DNA from: Sphingobacterium puteale | Lineage (GTDB): Bacteria > Bacteroidota > Bacteroidia > Sphingobacteriales > Sphingobacteriaceae | Reading direction: 5' to 3' | Assembly: GCF_003627955.1 (NCBI RefSeq) | Contig: NZ_RBWS01000001.1 | Coordinates: forward strand, 496,001 to 560,000 | DNA: 64,000 bases | In this document: in pieces, positions 1 to 7,706 of the stretch | Position numbering within the stretch: position 1 is the first letter of the stretch | How the letters are laid out: the number at the start of each line of letters is the position of its first letter | Notes under the pieces: model-generated | Seen by the model: the letters and a program-made list of their open reading frames with translations, nothing else | Told to the model about the DNA's origin: nothing | The model's database searches: none | Program-made: the position numbers and the translations under genes

Positions 1-1026
1 TTATCCCGTGCTAAATTTGAGGCTTTGGCAGCTGACTTGATCAAGAGAACAATTGCTCCTTGTGAGTCTGCTTTGAAAAATGCCGGTTTCAGCAAATCAG
101 ATATCGACGAAATTATCTTAGTAGGTGGTTCTACACGTATCCCGGCAATTGTTGACGCGGTAAAAGCTTTCTTCGGAAAAGAGCCTTCTAAAGGCGTAAA
201 CCCTGACGAAGTTGTTGCTTTAGGTGCTGCAATCCAAGGTGGTGTATTGACTGGTGAAGTAAAAGATGTACTATTATTGGACGTAACGCCACTTTCCTTG
301 GGTATTGAAACAATGGGTGGTGTGATGACCAAATTGATTGAAGCAAATACGACTATCCCGACTAAAAAATCGGAAACATTCTCGACAGCTTCGGACAACC
401 AGCCATCTGTGGAAATCCACATCTTACAGGGTGAGCGTCCAATGGCAAACCAAAACCGTACGATCGGTCGTTTCCATTTGAACGATATCCCGCCTGCACC
501 TCGTGGAGTGCCTCAAATTGAAGTTACTTTTGACATTGATGCCAACGGTATCATCAAAGTGTCAGCAAAAGATAAAGCAACTGGCAAAGAGCAAAACATC
601 CGTATTGAAGCATCTTCAGGTTTATCTGATGACGAAATCAAACGCATGAAAGAAGAAGCTGAAGCAAATGCGGATGCTGACAAAAAAATGAAAGAAGAAG
701 CTGACAAAGTAAATGCAGCTGATGCCCTGATCTTCTCAACTGAAAAACAATTGAAAGAATATGGAGACAAAATTTCAGCAGATAAGAAAGCTCCTATCGA
801 AGCTGGCTTAACAAAATTAAAAGCAGCTTATGAAGCTAAAAACTTCGCTGATATTGATGCAGCTTCTGAAGAATTGCAAAATGCTTGGAACGCAGCTTCT
901 GAAGAGATGTATGCAGCTTCTCAAGGTGGTGCACAACAACCTCAAGGAGATGCTGGTCAAGCACAAGGCGGAAGCCAACAAGGTGGTGATGACGTAACTG
1001 ACGTAGATTACGAAGAAGTGAAATAA
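1..1026 (+). CDS. dnaK: Chaperone DnaK (Hsp70), C-terminal part
   Basis: The reading frame is open from the first base, so the 5' end lies outside the window; 341 codons remain. It starts near the end of the ATPase domain ([10 protein letters not shown], the phosphate-2/adenosine region, then [17 protein letters not shown]). The linker [14 protein letters not shown] and the beta-sandwich substrate-binding domain follow, then the helical lid. The tail is Gln/Gly-rich and ends [11 protein letters not shown], the acidic EEV(K/D)-type terminus typical of bacterial DnaK. It is a cytosolic ATP-dependent folding chaperone working with DnaJ and GrpE. No grpE or dnaJ lies downstream, where a strong hairpin ends the transcript. 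Identification is near certain. Confidence 0.98.
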   Translation, partial: LSRAKFEALAADLIKRTIAPCESALKNAGFSKSDIDEIILVGGSTRIPAIVDAVKAFFGKEPSKGVNPDEVVALGAAIQGGVLTGEVKDVLLLDVTPLSLGIETMGGVMTKLIEANTTIPTKKSETFSTASDNQPSVEIHILQGERPMANQNRTIGRFHLNDIPPAPRGVPQIEVTFDIDANGIIKVSAKDKATGKEQNIRIEASSGLSDDEIKRMKEEAEANADADKKMKEEADKVNAADALIFSTEKQLKEYGDKISADKKAPIEAGLTKLKAAYEAKNFADIDAASEELQNAWNAASEEMYAASQGGAQQPQGDAGQAQGGSQQGGDDVTDVDYEEVK

Positions 1027-1046
1027 TCACTTTTCCTGATAAAACA

Positions 1047-1082
1047 AAAGCTCCAGACATGTACATGTCCGGAGCTTTTTTC
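1047..1082. terminator. Terminator hairpin after dnaK
   Basis: AAAGCTCC(A/G)GACATGT pairs with ACATGTCCGGAGCTTT with a single mismatch and is followed by a T run (1076-1082). It begins about 20 nt after the dnaK stop. The minus-strand reading ends in CTTTTG, so weak bidirectional use is possible. Confidence 0.85.
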
Positions 1083-1089
1083 TTTTAAG

Positions 1090-1153
1090 AACAGTCCATT
1101 TTTTCAGAAAAATAAAGAACTGCTTATCTATTTTTCTGAAAAAATGGACTGTT
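1090..1153. repeat. 25-bp perfect inverted repeat, probable terminator of the convergent gene
   Basis: Arms 1090-1114 and 1129-1153 are exact reverse complements over 25 nt (first arm begins AACAGTCCATTTTTTCAG) with a 14-nt spacer. The right arm ends 1 nt from the stop codon of the minus-strand gene at 1155. As RNA it forms a very stable hairpin at the end of that transcript, only 8 nt from the dnaK terminator. A terminator or mRNA 3'-stability role is inferred. Confidence 0.8.
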
Positions 1154-1154
1154 A

Positions 1155-1832
1155 CTATTTACGATAATGGCTCAATATACCTTTGTCCAGTGTCGCCCAG
1201 ATTCCCGCTGGCATAGCTGCTTTTTTCAACGCATTGTTTGTCCAGGTATTACAGGAATAGAACATGCTATAAGCACCCTTCGCTTCGTAAAAGGCATCTG
1301 CATCGTCATACTGTGCATCTGTCTCGACCAATATGGGTTTACCTTCACGAAAATCCAAAGAGCCATAGATGTACTTTACCAATGCGCGATATTGTTCCTC
1401 ACTTATTTTATACCCAAAACACAACTCATTTTCTTGCATGGCATTATAGTAGGTGACATGTATTGCTGATTGGCCCAATCCAAAGGCTGCCACAAAAGCC
1501 GTAGATGCCTTAAGGTCTTTCCATTCTGGTGTATCTAAATAAAAACCCTTATCCCCCCAACCTATCCCCATATACTGATAGCCTGTTTTTTTACTGACCG
1601 TATTGGCATAAGGAAACACATTGGACCAATCCAGCTCTTTCATAACGACCGGCAACACAATATCCGTGTGTACACCATTGGATTTGACAAACACCTGAAT
1701 GGTCTGATCTGTAGAAATCTCTTTAGATGATGCGGAGAGTCGGGACAGACAATACTCAGCAACAATATATAAAACACAAAACCCTATAATTCCTAAAATA
1801 ATGTATCCTAACACCTTAAGTATTTTTTTCAT
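1155..1832 (-). CDS. DUF2459 / TIGR02117 family membrane-anchored protein
   Basis: 225 aa. A single N-terminal membrane anchor (about residues 5-27) is followed by a periplasmic domain. Conserved-looking blocks are SNGVHTDIVLP (51-61), GIGWGDKGFYLDTPEW (about 89-104) and FYSCNTWTN (191-199). These match my recollection of DUF2459 (TIGR02117), a family without proven function. A conserved His (55) and Cys (194) could form a cysteine-hydrolase-like site, but this is speculation. It is convergent with dnaK and separated from it by two hairpins. The ATG start gives a well-formed signal anchor. Function unknown. Confidence 0.75.
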   Translation of the reverse strand: MKKILKVLGYIILGIIGFCVLYIVAEYCLSRLSASSKEISTDQTIQVFVKSNGVHTDIVLPVVMKELDWSNVFPYANTVSKKTGYQYMGIGWGDKGFYLDTPEWKDLKASTAFVAAFGLGQSAIHVTYYNAMQENELCFGYKISEEQYRALVKYIYGSLDFREGKPILVETDAQYDDADAFYEAKGAYSMFYSCNTWTNNALKKAAMPAGIWATLDKGILSHYRK

Positions 1833-1944
1833 TTAAATCATTCATTTTTTATCATAATCCAACATGTGGGTATAATCTTGGCCACCCCAATTCTTCCATT
1901 TCCTACAACACGACTGCCATTCGCAACATCTGCTCGATTAGGCA

Positions 1945-1977
1945 CAAAAAAACCTGTATTGTTGCCAACACAGGTTC
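1945..1977 (-). terminator. Terminator of the nucleotidyltransferase gene
   Basis: Read on the minus strand, AACCTGT...ACAGGTT forms a hairpin followed by seven T. It lies about 25 nt downstream of the stop codon at 2002. Confidence 0.8.
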
Positions 1978-2001
1978 AATATAAGCTATTTCTGCTAGCT
2001 T

Positions 2002-2913
2002 TTAAAATAACTTCTCAGGATATACACCATCGGCAACCAATTTAGAAATTGATTCCTGCACGATAGGTTTATCCTCCTTATAGGTCACTCCAAACCATTT
2101 TGATGAAGTAGGGATTACTTTAAAATCCGCCAGTTTATGTTTCACCATATAATCTGGAACCGAAGGAATAAAGAACTCTGCCTTTAAATTCTCTTTGTTT
2201 TCCTCAACAAAAGCAGGGAACATCGCTTGCGCGACTTCAAATATTTTTGGTGTAAAGCCCCAAAAGTTCATCGATACGCGCGTCTGTGGATCCAAATCGT
2301 ATTCAACGCCATTTTCCTCATAAACAATTTTACGATCATCGCCCTCACCTTTGTAATAGATATTGGTACGCTCGGTAACACTTTCCATATGTCCAGAAGC
2401 ACTAACTTCGCAGACACCGCGAGATACATACCCGTAATCAGACATTGTATTTCCGACCTGGAAGCCCATCAATGACATCTGCTCGTCTGAAACTTCAGTC
2501 GTTAAAAACTTAGCCATTTTGTCAAAAGAATCCGAACCATAGAAATCATCTGCATTGATCACACAGAATGGTTCGTTCACCTTATCCTTAGCGCTCATGA
2601 CAGCATGTGCTGTGCCCCAAGGTTTCGTTCTTTCAATGACGTGATTCACGCCGAATTTCGATAAATCAAAATCTTGAAAAGCGTAGTCTACTTCTATTTT
2701 ACCTTCCAATTTTTTATCAAAAACGTCTTTCATCTTCTCCAGGAATTCTTCCCGAATAATGAATACCACTTTTCCAAATCCTGCGCGAATGGCATCATAG
2801 ATTGAATAGTCAATAATTGTCTCGCCGTGTGGGCCAAAACCATCTACTTGTTTTAAAGAACCATACCGGCTAGCCATTCCTGCTGCCAAAATCAAAAGGG
2901 TTGGTTTACTCAT
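2002..2913 (-). CDS. Sugar-phosphate nucleotidyltransferase-like protein
   Basis: 303 aa, cytosolic, Rossmann-type NTP_transferase fold. The N-terminus carries a variant nucleotide-binding loop, LLILAAGMASRYGSLKQ (6-22), corresponding to the GxGTRLxPxTxxxPK signature but degenerate in its second half. KPWGTAHAV (97-105) and the metal-binding-type VINADDFYG (118-126) are typical of hexose-1-phosphate nucleotidyltransferases. Substrate cannot be told from sequence; related Bacteroidota proteins are annotated only as nucleotidyltransferase. The gene is monocistronic, with its own promoter at 2949-2980 and terminator at 1945-1977. Family call is firm, exact reaction open. Confidence 0.8.
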   Translation of the reverse strand: MSKPTLLILAAGMASRYGSLKQVDGFGPHGETIIDYSIYDAIRAGFGKVVFIIREEFLEKMKDVFDKKLEGKIEVDYAFQDFDLSKFGVNHVIERTKPWGTAHAVMSAKDKVNEPFCVINADDFYGSDSFDKMAKFLTTEVSDEQMSLMGFQVGNTMSDYGYVSRGVCEVSASGHMESVTERTNIYYKGEGDDRKIVYEENGVEYDLDPQTRVSMNFWGFTPKIFEVAQAMFPAFVEENKENLKAEFFIPSVPDYMVKHKLADFKVIPTSSKWFGVTYKEDKPIVQESISKLVADGVYPEKLF

Positions 2914-2948
2914 ATTTAAATTGTGTTAATAGAACTTCTTTTCGTCCG

Positions 2949-2980
2949 CAAACTTAGCTAAATTTGCCCTTAATAGCAAA
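2949..2980 (-). promoter_or_regulatory. Bacteroidota-type promoter of the nucleotidyltransferase gene
   Basis: On the minus strand: TTTG (2980-2977), 20-nt spacer, TAAGTTTG (2956-2949), a full match to TTTG-N20-TAnnTTTG, about 35 nt before the ATG. It lies inside a 15-bp perfect inverted repeat (2953-2967 / 2976-2990), a possible operator. It shares AATTTA(G/T)CTAAGTTTG with the promoters at 31500 and 62661. Confidence 0.75.
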
Positions 2981-3046
2981 TTTAGCTAAGTACCAATCAG
3001 TTTCTAAAAATAGCTTATCGGAACGAAAATTATCAAAAAATTAGTA

Positions 3047-4588
3047 TTATTTCTTCTTTAAGAATGCGTTCAATAGCCCTGTTGCCAATTTACCCAAAAG
3101 CTTGACCCCTTCTCGTGCAAGCGTCGTTGTCGCGGTACGCTGCGCGGCTTCCAACGGTGTTTGTCTTCTTGATGTCGGCCTGGCGGCTTTGGCGGATTCT
3201 TTCTCCGCTGCTGCGCGCTGTTCCTCCTGTTGCACGACCTGCATTTTTTCGTCGATCATCTCAGCCGCCGAACGATTTTCCTGTCTTTGCTGATATTTTA
3301 CCTTCAGGTCTGACTGATTAATAATCTGATTGATTGTCACATCGTCTGCAGGCCCCATCACAGCACGGGCAGGTACCAAATGGGTCGCCACTACCTCTGT
3401 GGGAATACCCTTATCATTCAGCACAGTAATTAAGGCCTGACCGGTACCCAAAGACGTCAAAATCTGATCAATCTCATAAAAGTCTGATTTGGGATAGGTT
3501 TTAACTGTTTTTTTCAGATTTTCGGCATCATTGGGTGTAAAGGCCCGCAAAGCGTGTTGTACACGGTTTCCCAGTTGCGCCAATACGGATTCCGGAACAT
3601 CTGTCGGAGACTGTGTACAGAAAAACACACCGATACCCTTGGAGCGGATAAGGCGGATAATCTGATCAACTTGCGTTAAAAAGGCTTTGGAAGCCCCGTT
3701 GAAAAGTAGGTGTGCCTCATCAAAGAAAAACACCAATTTGGGCTTGTCCAGATCTCCTACTTCGGGCATATTCTTAAATAGCTGGGCGAGTAAGCTCAAT
3801 AAAAATGTCGAATAAAGCACGGGCTGATCCTGTACATCGGAAATATTGAGCAAACTGATCATACCTTTGCCATCAACTTTCTGAAATAAGTCATTGATAT
3901 CAAATTCCTTCTCACCAAAGATATGGGCAAGTCCCTGTTGTTCCAAAGCGACGATCTTACGCAGGATCGTCCCCGAACTTGCTGAACTGATCTTCCCATA
4001 ATCATTCTTGATCTCTTCACTTCCGGGACCATCAGAAAGATAGGTTAATAATTTCTTGGTATCATTAAAGTCTATCAATGGCATCTGATGATCTTGGGCA
4101 TACTTAAACATGGCCGCCAAAACTCCGGTCTGTGTTTCATTCAGCTCCAGAATCCGGCCCAACAAGACCGGTCCAAAATCACCTATCGTAATCCGCATCG
4201 GAATTCCTTTGTTGCCCGACAGTGAATACAGTTCTACCGGAAAACTTGCCGGTTCAAAGGGTATCCCGACCGCATTTCCGCGATCCAGTAAGGCTTGATT
4301 GGTAACACCGGGAACGGCAAGACCAGAAAGATCGCCTTTTACATCCAGCATAAATACAGGCACGGAGGCATCCGATAACTGCTCAGCAATCAGTTGAAGC
4401 GTCCGCGTTTTCCCTGTTCCTGTGGCACCGGCAATCAGTCCATGGCGATTCATCATCTTCAGCGCCAGATTGACCCTTGCTTCGGCTAAAATTTCACCAT
4501 TCAAAATACCAGCTCCCAAATATATAAAAGCCCCCTTGGGGTTATAAGAAGCTTGAACCTTCTCGATAAATTGTTCTTTATTTGCCAT
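3047..4588 (-). CDS. HerA-like helicase/ATPase of the DUF853 (YjgR) family
   Basis: 513 aa. Walker A is GATGTGKT (54-61); Walker B is LVFFFDEAH (about 282-290); GVFFCTQSPTDVP provides the sensor/Q-loop region. This is the HerA/FtsK superfamily arrangement of DUF853 proteins such as E. coli YjgR. An Ala/Glu/Gln-rich coiled coil (about 425-475) and a basic tail follow. Cellular role is not established; a DNA or protein translocase is likely. No NurA nuclease, the usual partner of archaeal HerA, lies nearby. The gene stands alone, facing the same way as the nucleotidyltransferase. Confidence 0.85.
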   Translation of the reverse strand: MANKEQFIEKVQASYNPKGAFIYLGAGILNGEILAEARVNLALKMMNRHGLIAGATGTGKTRTLQLIAEQLSDASVPVFMLDVKGDLSGLAVPGVTNQALLDRGNAVGIPFEPASFPVELYSLSGNKGIPMRITIGDFGPVLLGRILELNETQTGVLAAMFKYAQDHQMPLIDFNDTKKLLTYLSDGPGSEEIKNDYGKISSASSGTILRKIVALEQQGLAHIFGEKEFDINDLFQKVDGKGMISLLNISDVQDQPVLYSTFLLSLLAQLFKNMPEVGDLDKPKLVFFFDEAHLLFNGASKAFLTQVDQIIRLIRSKGIGVFFCTQSPTDVPESVLAQLGNRVQHALRAFTPNDAENLKKTVKTYPKSDFYEIDQILTSLGTGQALITVLNDKGIPTEVVATHLVPARAVMGPADDVTINQIINQSDLKVKYQQRQENRSAAEMIDEKMQVVQQEEQRAAAEKESAKAARPTSRRQTPLEAAQRTATTTLAREGVKLLGKLATGLLNAFLKKK

Positions 4589-4694
4589 AGAAAAGGCTTA
4601 ACATTTATAATTTATAAACACTATTGAAAATTTTCCAAAAAATAATCTTTTCGTCACAATTTCGTGCCAAATTTCATTTTTTATGTACTTTTAA

Positions 4695-4724
4695 TTTGAA
4701 ATTAACATAGAATTGTTATTTTTA
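4695..4724 (+). promoter_or_regulatory. Probable promoter of the small protein/SulP module
   Basis: TTTG (4695-4698), 18-nt spacer, then TATTTTTA (4717-4724), one mismatch from TAnnTTTG. It lies about 34 nt upstream of the ATG at 4759. Confidence 0.45.
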
Positions 4725-4758
4725 CCATGTAAAACAATATCATTAAAGGTACTAAAAA

Positions 4759-5094
4759 ATGTTAAATAAGAGATTTAGATTTGTGGCAGCATTCTTATGT
4801 GCGATCATCTTTTTTACGAAGATGGCCATCTCTATATCGCCTATTTTTTCCAATAGTTTAGATCAAAACACGATCCTTCAAATTGTTTTACAAATAGAAA
4901 TCGAGAACAACAATGGCGCAAGCACAGATACGCTTGAGACTGCCTCAAAATTTTTCAATACAAAAACTGACGAACCCATTGTATTCGAAACAATCCTAGT
5001 TGAGAACCAAGGAAAACAAAAGAATTACCTAAAAAACGAGAAAAGCATTTTAGCTTTCCATCCTACGGTTCCAACGCCGCCTCCTAACTGTTAA
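4759..5094 (+). CDS. Small secreted or membrane-anchored protein, unknown
   Basis: 111 aa. MLNKRFRFVAAFLCAIIFF looks like a signal peptide or single anchor; the rest is a polar, Asn/Glu/Lys-rich stretch ending in the distinctive HPTVPTPPPNC. The terminal Cys is unusual. I do not recognise a named domain. It is on the same strand as, and 180 bp upstream of, the SulP transporter, with a short hairpin (5097-5119) just after its stop that lacks a T run. It may belong to the bicarbonate-uptake module; this rests on position only. A near-consensus promoter and strong hydrophobic start support it as a real gene. Confidence 0.7.
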   Translation: MLNKRFRFVAAFLCAIIFFTKMAISISPIFSNSLDQNTILQIVLQIEIENNNGASTDTLETASKFFNTKTDEPIVFETILVENQGKQKNYLKNEKSILAFHPTVPTPPPNC

Positions 5095-5274
5095 TAAATA
5101 CATCCTTATGGGATGTATTCAAATTATCCACATGCTGAATCCCAGTATGCGGCCTCTTATTGATTTTTCCTGATAACGCCAATGCAAAAGCATCGAGTGC
5201 CCTTCAATCGGTACCCATTGCTATCGCAATAGGCGGCTTTGAGAAAATTTATTATACAGATAAACACAAATTTT

Positions 5275-6810
5275 ATGTTTGGAACTCGTACGTCGGCTTT
5301 TCTGAAACTTTCGAAAAGAGACTTAAAATATGATTTCCCTGCTAGTGTTGTGGTGTTTTTGGTGGCACTTCCATTATGTTTGGGAATTGCAATGGCCTCA
5401 GGTGCGCCATTGTTTGCAGGATTATTGACTGGTGTAATTGGTGGAATCGTTGTTGCTTCAATCAGTAAATCACCACTCAGTGTAAGTGGACCGGCTGCAG
5501 GTCTCACAGTTATTGTTCTAGGTGCAATTCAGAGCTTAGGCGCTTATGAAACCTTCCTTCTTGCGGTTGTCATCGCAGGTGTGGTCCAGGTGATCCTTGG
5601 CATTTTAAAGGCGGGTATGATCGGAAATTATTTCCCCTCCGCCGTTATTGTCGGTATGTTGGCCGCTATCGGTATTACCATTATTATGAAACAAATCCCT
5701 TTGGCATTGGGATTAATCGAAACACACGCTTTTGAATTGGACAATGGACACGGTATAGGGGCATATTTTGACACCATTGCCTCAGCCATCAATTTTGGCG
5801 CATTGATTATCTGTGCCCTATCCTTAGCGATCTTAATTTTTTGGCCAGCGATTCCGAAATTGAATAAGGTGCCAGCACCATTGGTTGTTGTGATCGTTGG
5901 CGTAGGCTTAGCCTATCTTTTTCAGGGCTCTTCCTTTCAGCTACTTGACAAACAGTTTGTTCTTGTTCCGATTGTTGGCTCATTTGCTGAATTTACAGGC
6001 TTGTTCACTTTACCTGATTTCACGCAGATTGTCAACAAGGATGTTTGGATAGCTGCATTTACCATTGCGATCATCGCCAGTCTCGAAACATTATTGAGTA
6101 TTGAAGCAGTCGACAAGATTGACCCCTATAAACGTAATACGCCGACTAACCGTGAACTAGTCGCACAAGGAATCGGGAATATGACCAGTGGACTTTTGGG
6201 CGGTTTGCCATTGACCTCTGTTATTGTACGCTCATCAGCCAATGTCAATGCGGGCGGAAAGACAAGACAGTCAGCCATCATGCATGGTATTTGGCTACTT
6301 GTTGCCATGTTGGCTATTCCGACTATGTTAAATATGATTCCTTTGGCATGTCTTGCTGCCATTCTATTGCACACAGGCTATAAATTGGCTAAGCCGAGTC
6401 TATTTACTTCAATGTATCGAAAAGGGCTGGACCAATTCATTCCATTTTTCGTGACTATTGTAGCTATTGTAATGACAGATCTATTAATGGGTGTTGGGAT
6501 CGGAATCGTAGTGGCTACATTCTATATCCTACGGGCCAATATGAAAAATGCCTTTAAGTATAAGATCGAAAAAGACAACGAAGAAGATAAGGCAGTGATC
6601 ACATTAGCTGAGGAAGTGTCATTTCTGAATAAGGTACCTATCCAACAGAAACTGTATAGTTTGCCAAAATCAGTCAGTAAGATCCGTATCGATGGGACAT
6701 TCAGCAAATTTATCGACAAGGACGTGATTGAAGTCATCAAGGACTTCGAACAGAACGCAAAAAGTAAAGGCAAGGAAATCGAGCTTTTACAGGTCGTATA
6801 TAAAAAATAA
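5275..6810 (+). CDS. SulP/SLC26 family anion transporter, probable bicarbonate importer
   Basis: 511 aa from the ATG at 5275; an upstream in-frame TTG at 5239 is less likely. It begins with DLKYDFPASVVVFLVALPLCLGIA, the SulP signature region, followed by about 10-12 membrane segments. SLETLLSIEAVDKIDP and NRELVAQGIGNMTSGLLGGLP are characteristic SulP blocks. The C-terminus (about 450-511) resembles a short STAS domain (IRIDGTFSKFIDKDVIEVI). SulP proteins carry sulfate, bicarbonate or dicarboxylates. The carbonic anhydrase 78 bp downstream makes bicarbonate the best guess for the substrate; that is inference from context. Confidence 0.88.
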   Translation: MFGTRTSAFLKLSKRDLKYDFPASVVVFLVALPLCLGIAMASGAPLFAGLLTGVIGGIVVASISKSPLSVSGPAAGLTVIVLGAIQSLGAYETFLLAVVIAGVVQVILGILKAGMIGNYFPSAVIVGMLAAIGITIIMKQIPLALGLIETHAFELDNGHGIGAYFDTIASAINFGALIICALSLAILIFWPAIPKLNKVPAPLVVVIVGVGLAYLFQGSSFQLLDKQFVLVPIVGSFAEFTGLFTLPDFTQIVNKDVWIAAFTIAIIASLETLLSIEAVDKIDPYKRNTPTNRELVAQGIGNMTSGLLGGLPLTSVIVRSSANVNAGGKTRQSAIMHGIWLLVAMLAIPTMLNMIPLACLAAILLHTGYKLAKPSLFTSMYRKGLDQFIPFFVTIVAIVMTDLLMGVGIGIVVATFYILRANMKNAFKYKIEKDNEEDKAVITLAEEVSFLNKVPIQQKLYSLPKSVSKIRIDGTFSKFIDKDVIEVIKDFEQNAKSKGKEIELLQVVYKK

Positions 6811-6888
6811 TTTGTTCCAAATGAACAATAGATTTAGAAATTTGTATTAATATAAAATTGAAAAAACGCCTTTGGGCAAATAAAGAAT

Positions 6889-7536
6889 ATGGAAAATAAA
6901 GATTTAAAAATAGGATTTGACAATATTATTAAAGGGAACAAAGAGTGGATGGATTTTGTAAAAAATGATACCACAGGACGTTTCCAACAACTTGCAAAAG
7001 GTCAAAATCCCGAAATTCTTTGGATTGGTTGTGCAGACAGCCGTGTACCGGCCAATGAACTGACTGGTACAAAACCCGGGGAGGTCTTTGTACACCGCAA
7101 CATTGCCAATATGGTCATCCACTCAGACATGAGTTTATTGAGTGTACTGGATTATGCCGTCAACGTGTTAAAAGTAAAACATGTTATCGTAGCTGGACAC
7201 TATGGCTGTGGTGGTGTGGCCGCATCTTTAAGCCGCAATCAATACGGTATCATTGATAACTGGCTTGGTCACATCAAAGATGTATACCGTTTGCATAGCG
7301 AAGAGATTGATGGTATCGAAGATAATGAAAAGAAAGTAGACCGCTTAGTTGAACTCAATGTCAAAGAACAGGTTTTTAATCTTTGTTCTACATCCATCAT
7401 CCAAAATGCATGGAAAAATGGCCAGGCACTTGCCGTGCATGGTATGGTAATCAATATCGGAACAGGTCAATTGATTGATCAAAGTTGTACTTTTACAAGC
7501 AATGAATCCCTTGGAAAGGTATTCGCTTTCAAATAG
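6889..7536 (+). CDS. Beta-class carbonic anhydrase
   Basis: 215 aa, cytosolic zinc enzyme interconverting CO2 and bicarbonate. Zinc ligands are Cys48 in WIGCADSRVP, His104 and Cys107 in GHYGCGGV; the Asp50-Arg52 catalytic dyad is intact. Length is normal for the family. It lies 78 bp after the SulP gene on the same strand with no terminator between, so the pair is probably co-transcribed and couples bicarbonate transport to hydration or to anaplerotic carboxylation. A strong terminator follows at 7551. Confidence 0.96.
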   Translation: MENKDLKIGFDNIIKGNKEWMDFVKNDTTGRFQQLAKGQNPEILWIGCADSRVPANELTGTKPGEVFVHRNIANMVIHSDMSLLSVLDYAVNVLKVKHVIVAGHYGCGGVAASLSRNQYGIIDNWLGHIKDVYRLHSEEIDGIEDNEKKVDRLVELNVKEQVFNLCSTSIIQNAWKNGQALAVHGMVINIGTGQLIDQSCTFTSNESLGKVFAFK

Positions 7537-7550
7537 TAACAAATCGGTAA

Positions 7551-7577
7551 AAAGGGACGAAGATCGTCCCTTTTTTA
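7551..7577 (+). terminator. Intrinsic terminator after carbonic anhydrase
   Basis: A 10-bp perfect stem AAAGGGACGA / TCGTCCCTTT with a 3-nt loop, followed by TTTTTTATTT, 14 nt after the stop. Confidence 0.92.
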
Positions 7578-7694
7578 TTTCACATCATCGTTGCGCCAGC
7601 AGTCGTGAGTATAGCGGGTATTTTTCGATTGATTACCTGCTCAGACTAAGCTGAATATCTATCATATCCTAGCTAATATCTCGCTTCTAATAAT

Positions 7695-7702
7695 TAACTT
7701 TG
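7695..7702 (+). promoter_or_regulatory. -7 promoter element abutting the glnS start
   Basis: TAACTTTG matches TAnnTTTG exactly and is separated from the glnS ATG by only 4 nt (TATT). Transcription starting 4-5 nt after the element would begin at the ATG, giving a leaderless mRNA. No clear TTG -33 element is seen. gltX has the same geometry. Confidence 0.55.
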
Positions 7703-7706
7703 TATT

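Noticed and set aside
5239..5274. Upstream TTG start for the SulP gene
   Set aside because: The ATG at 5275 precedes the conserved N-terminus and the extra 12 residues have no family support.
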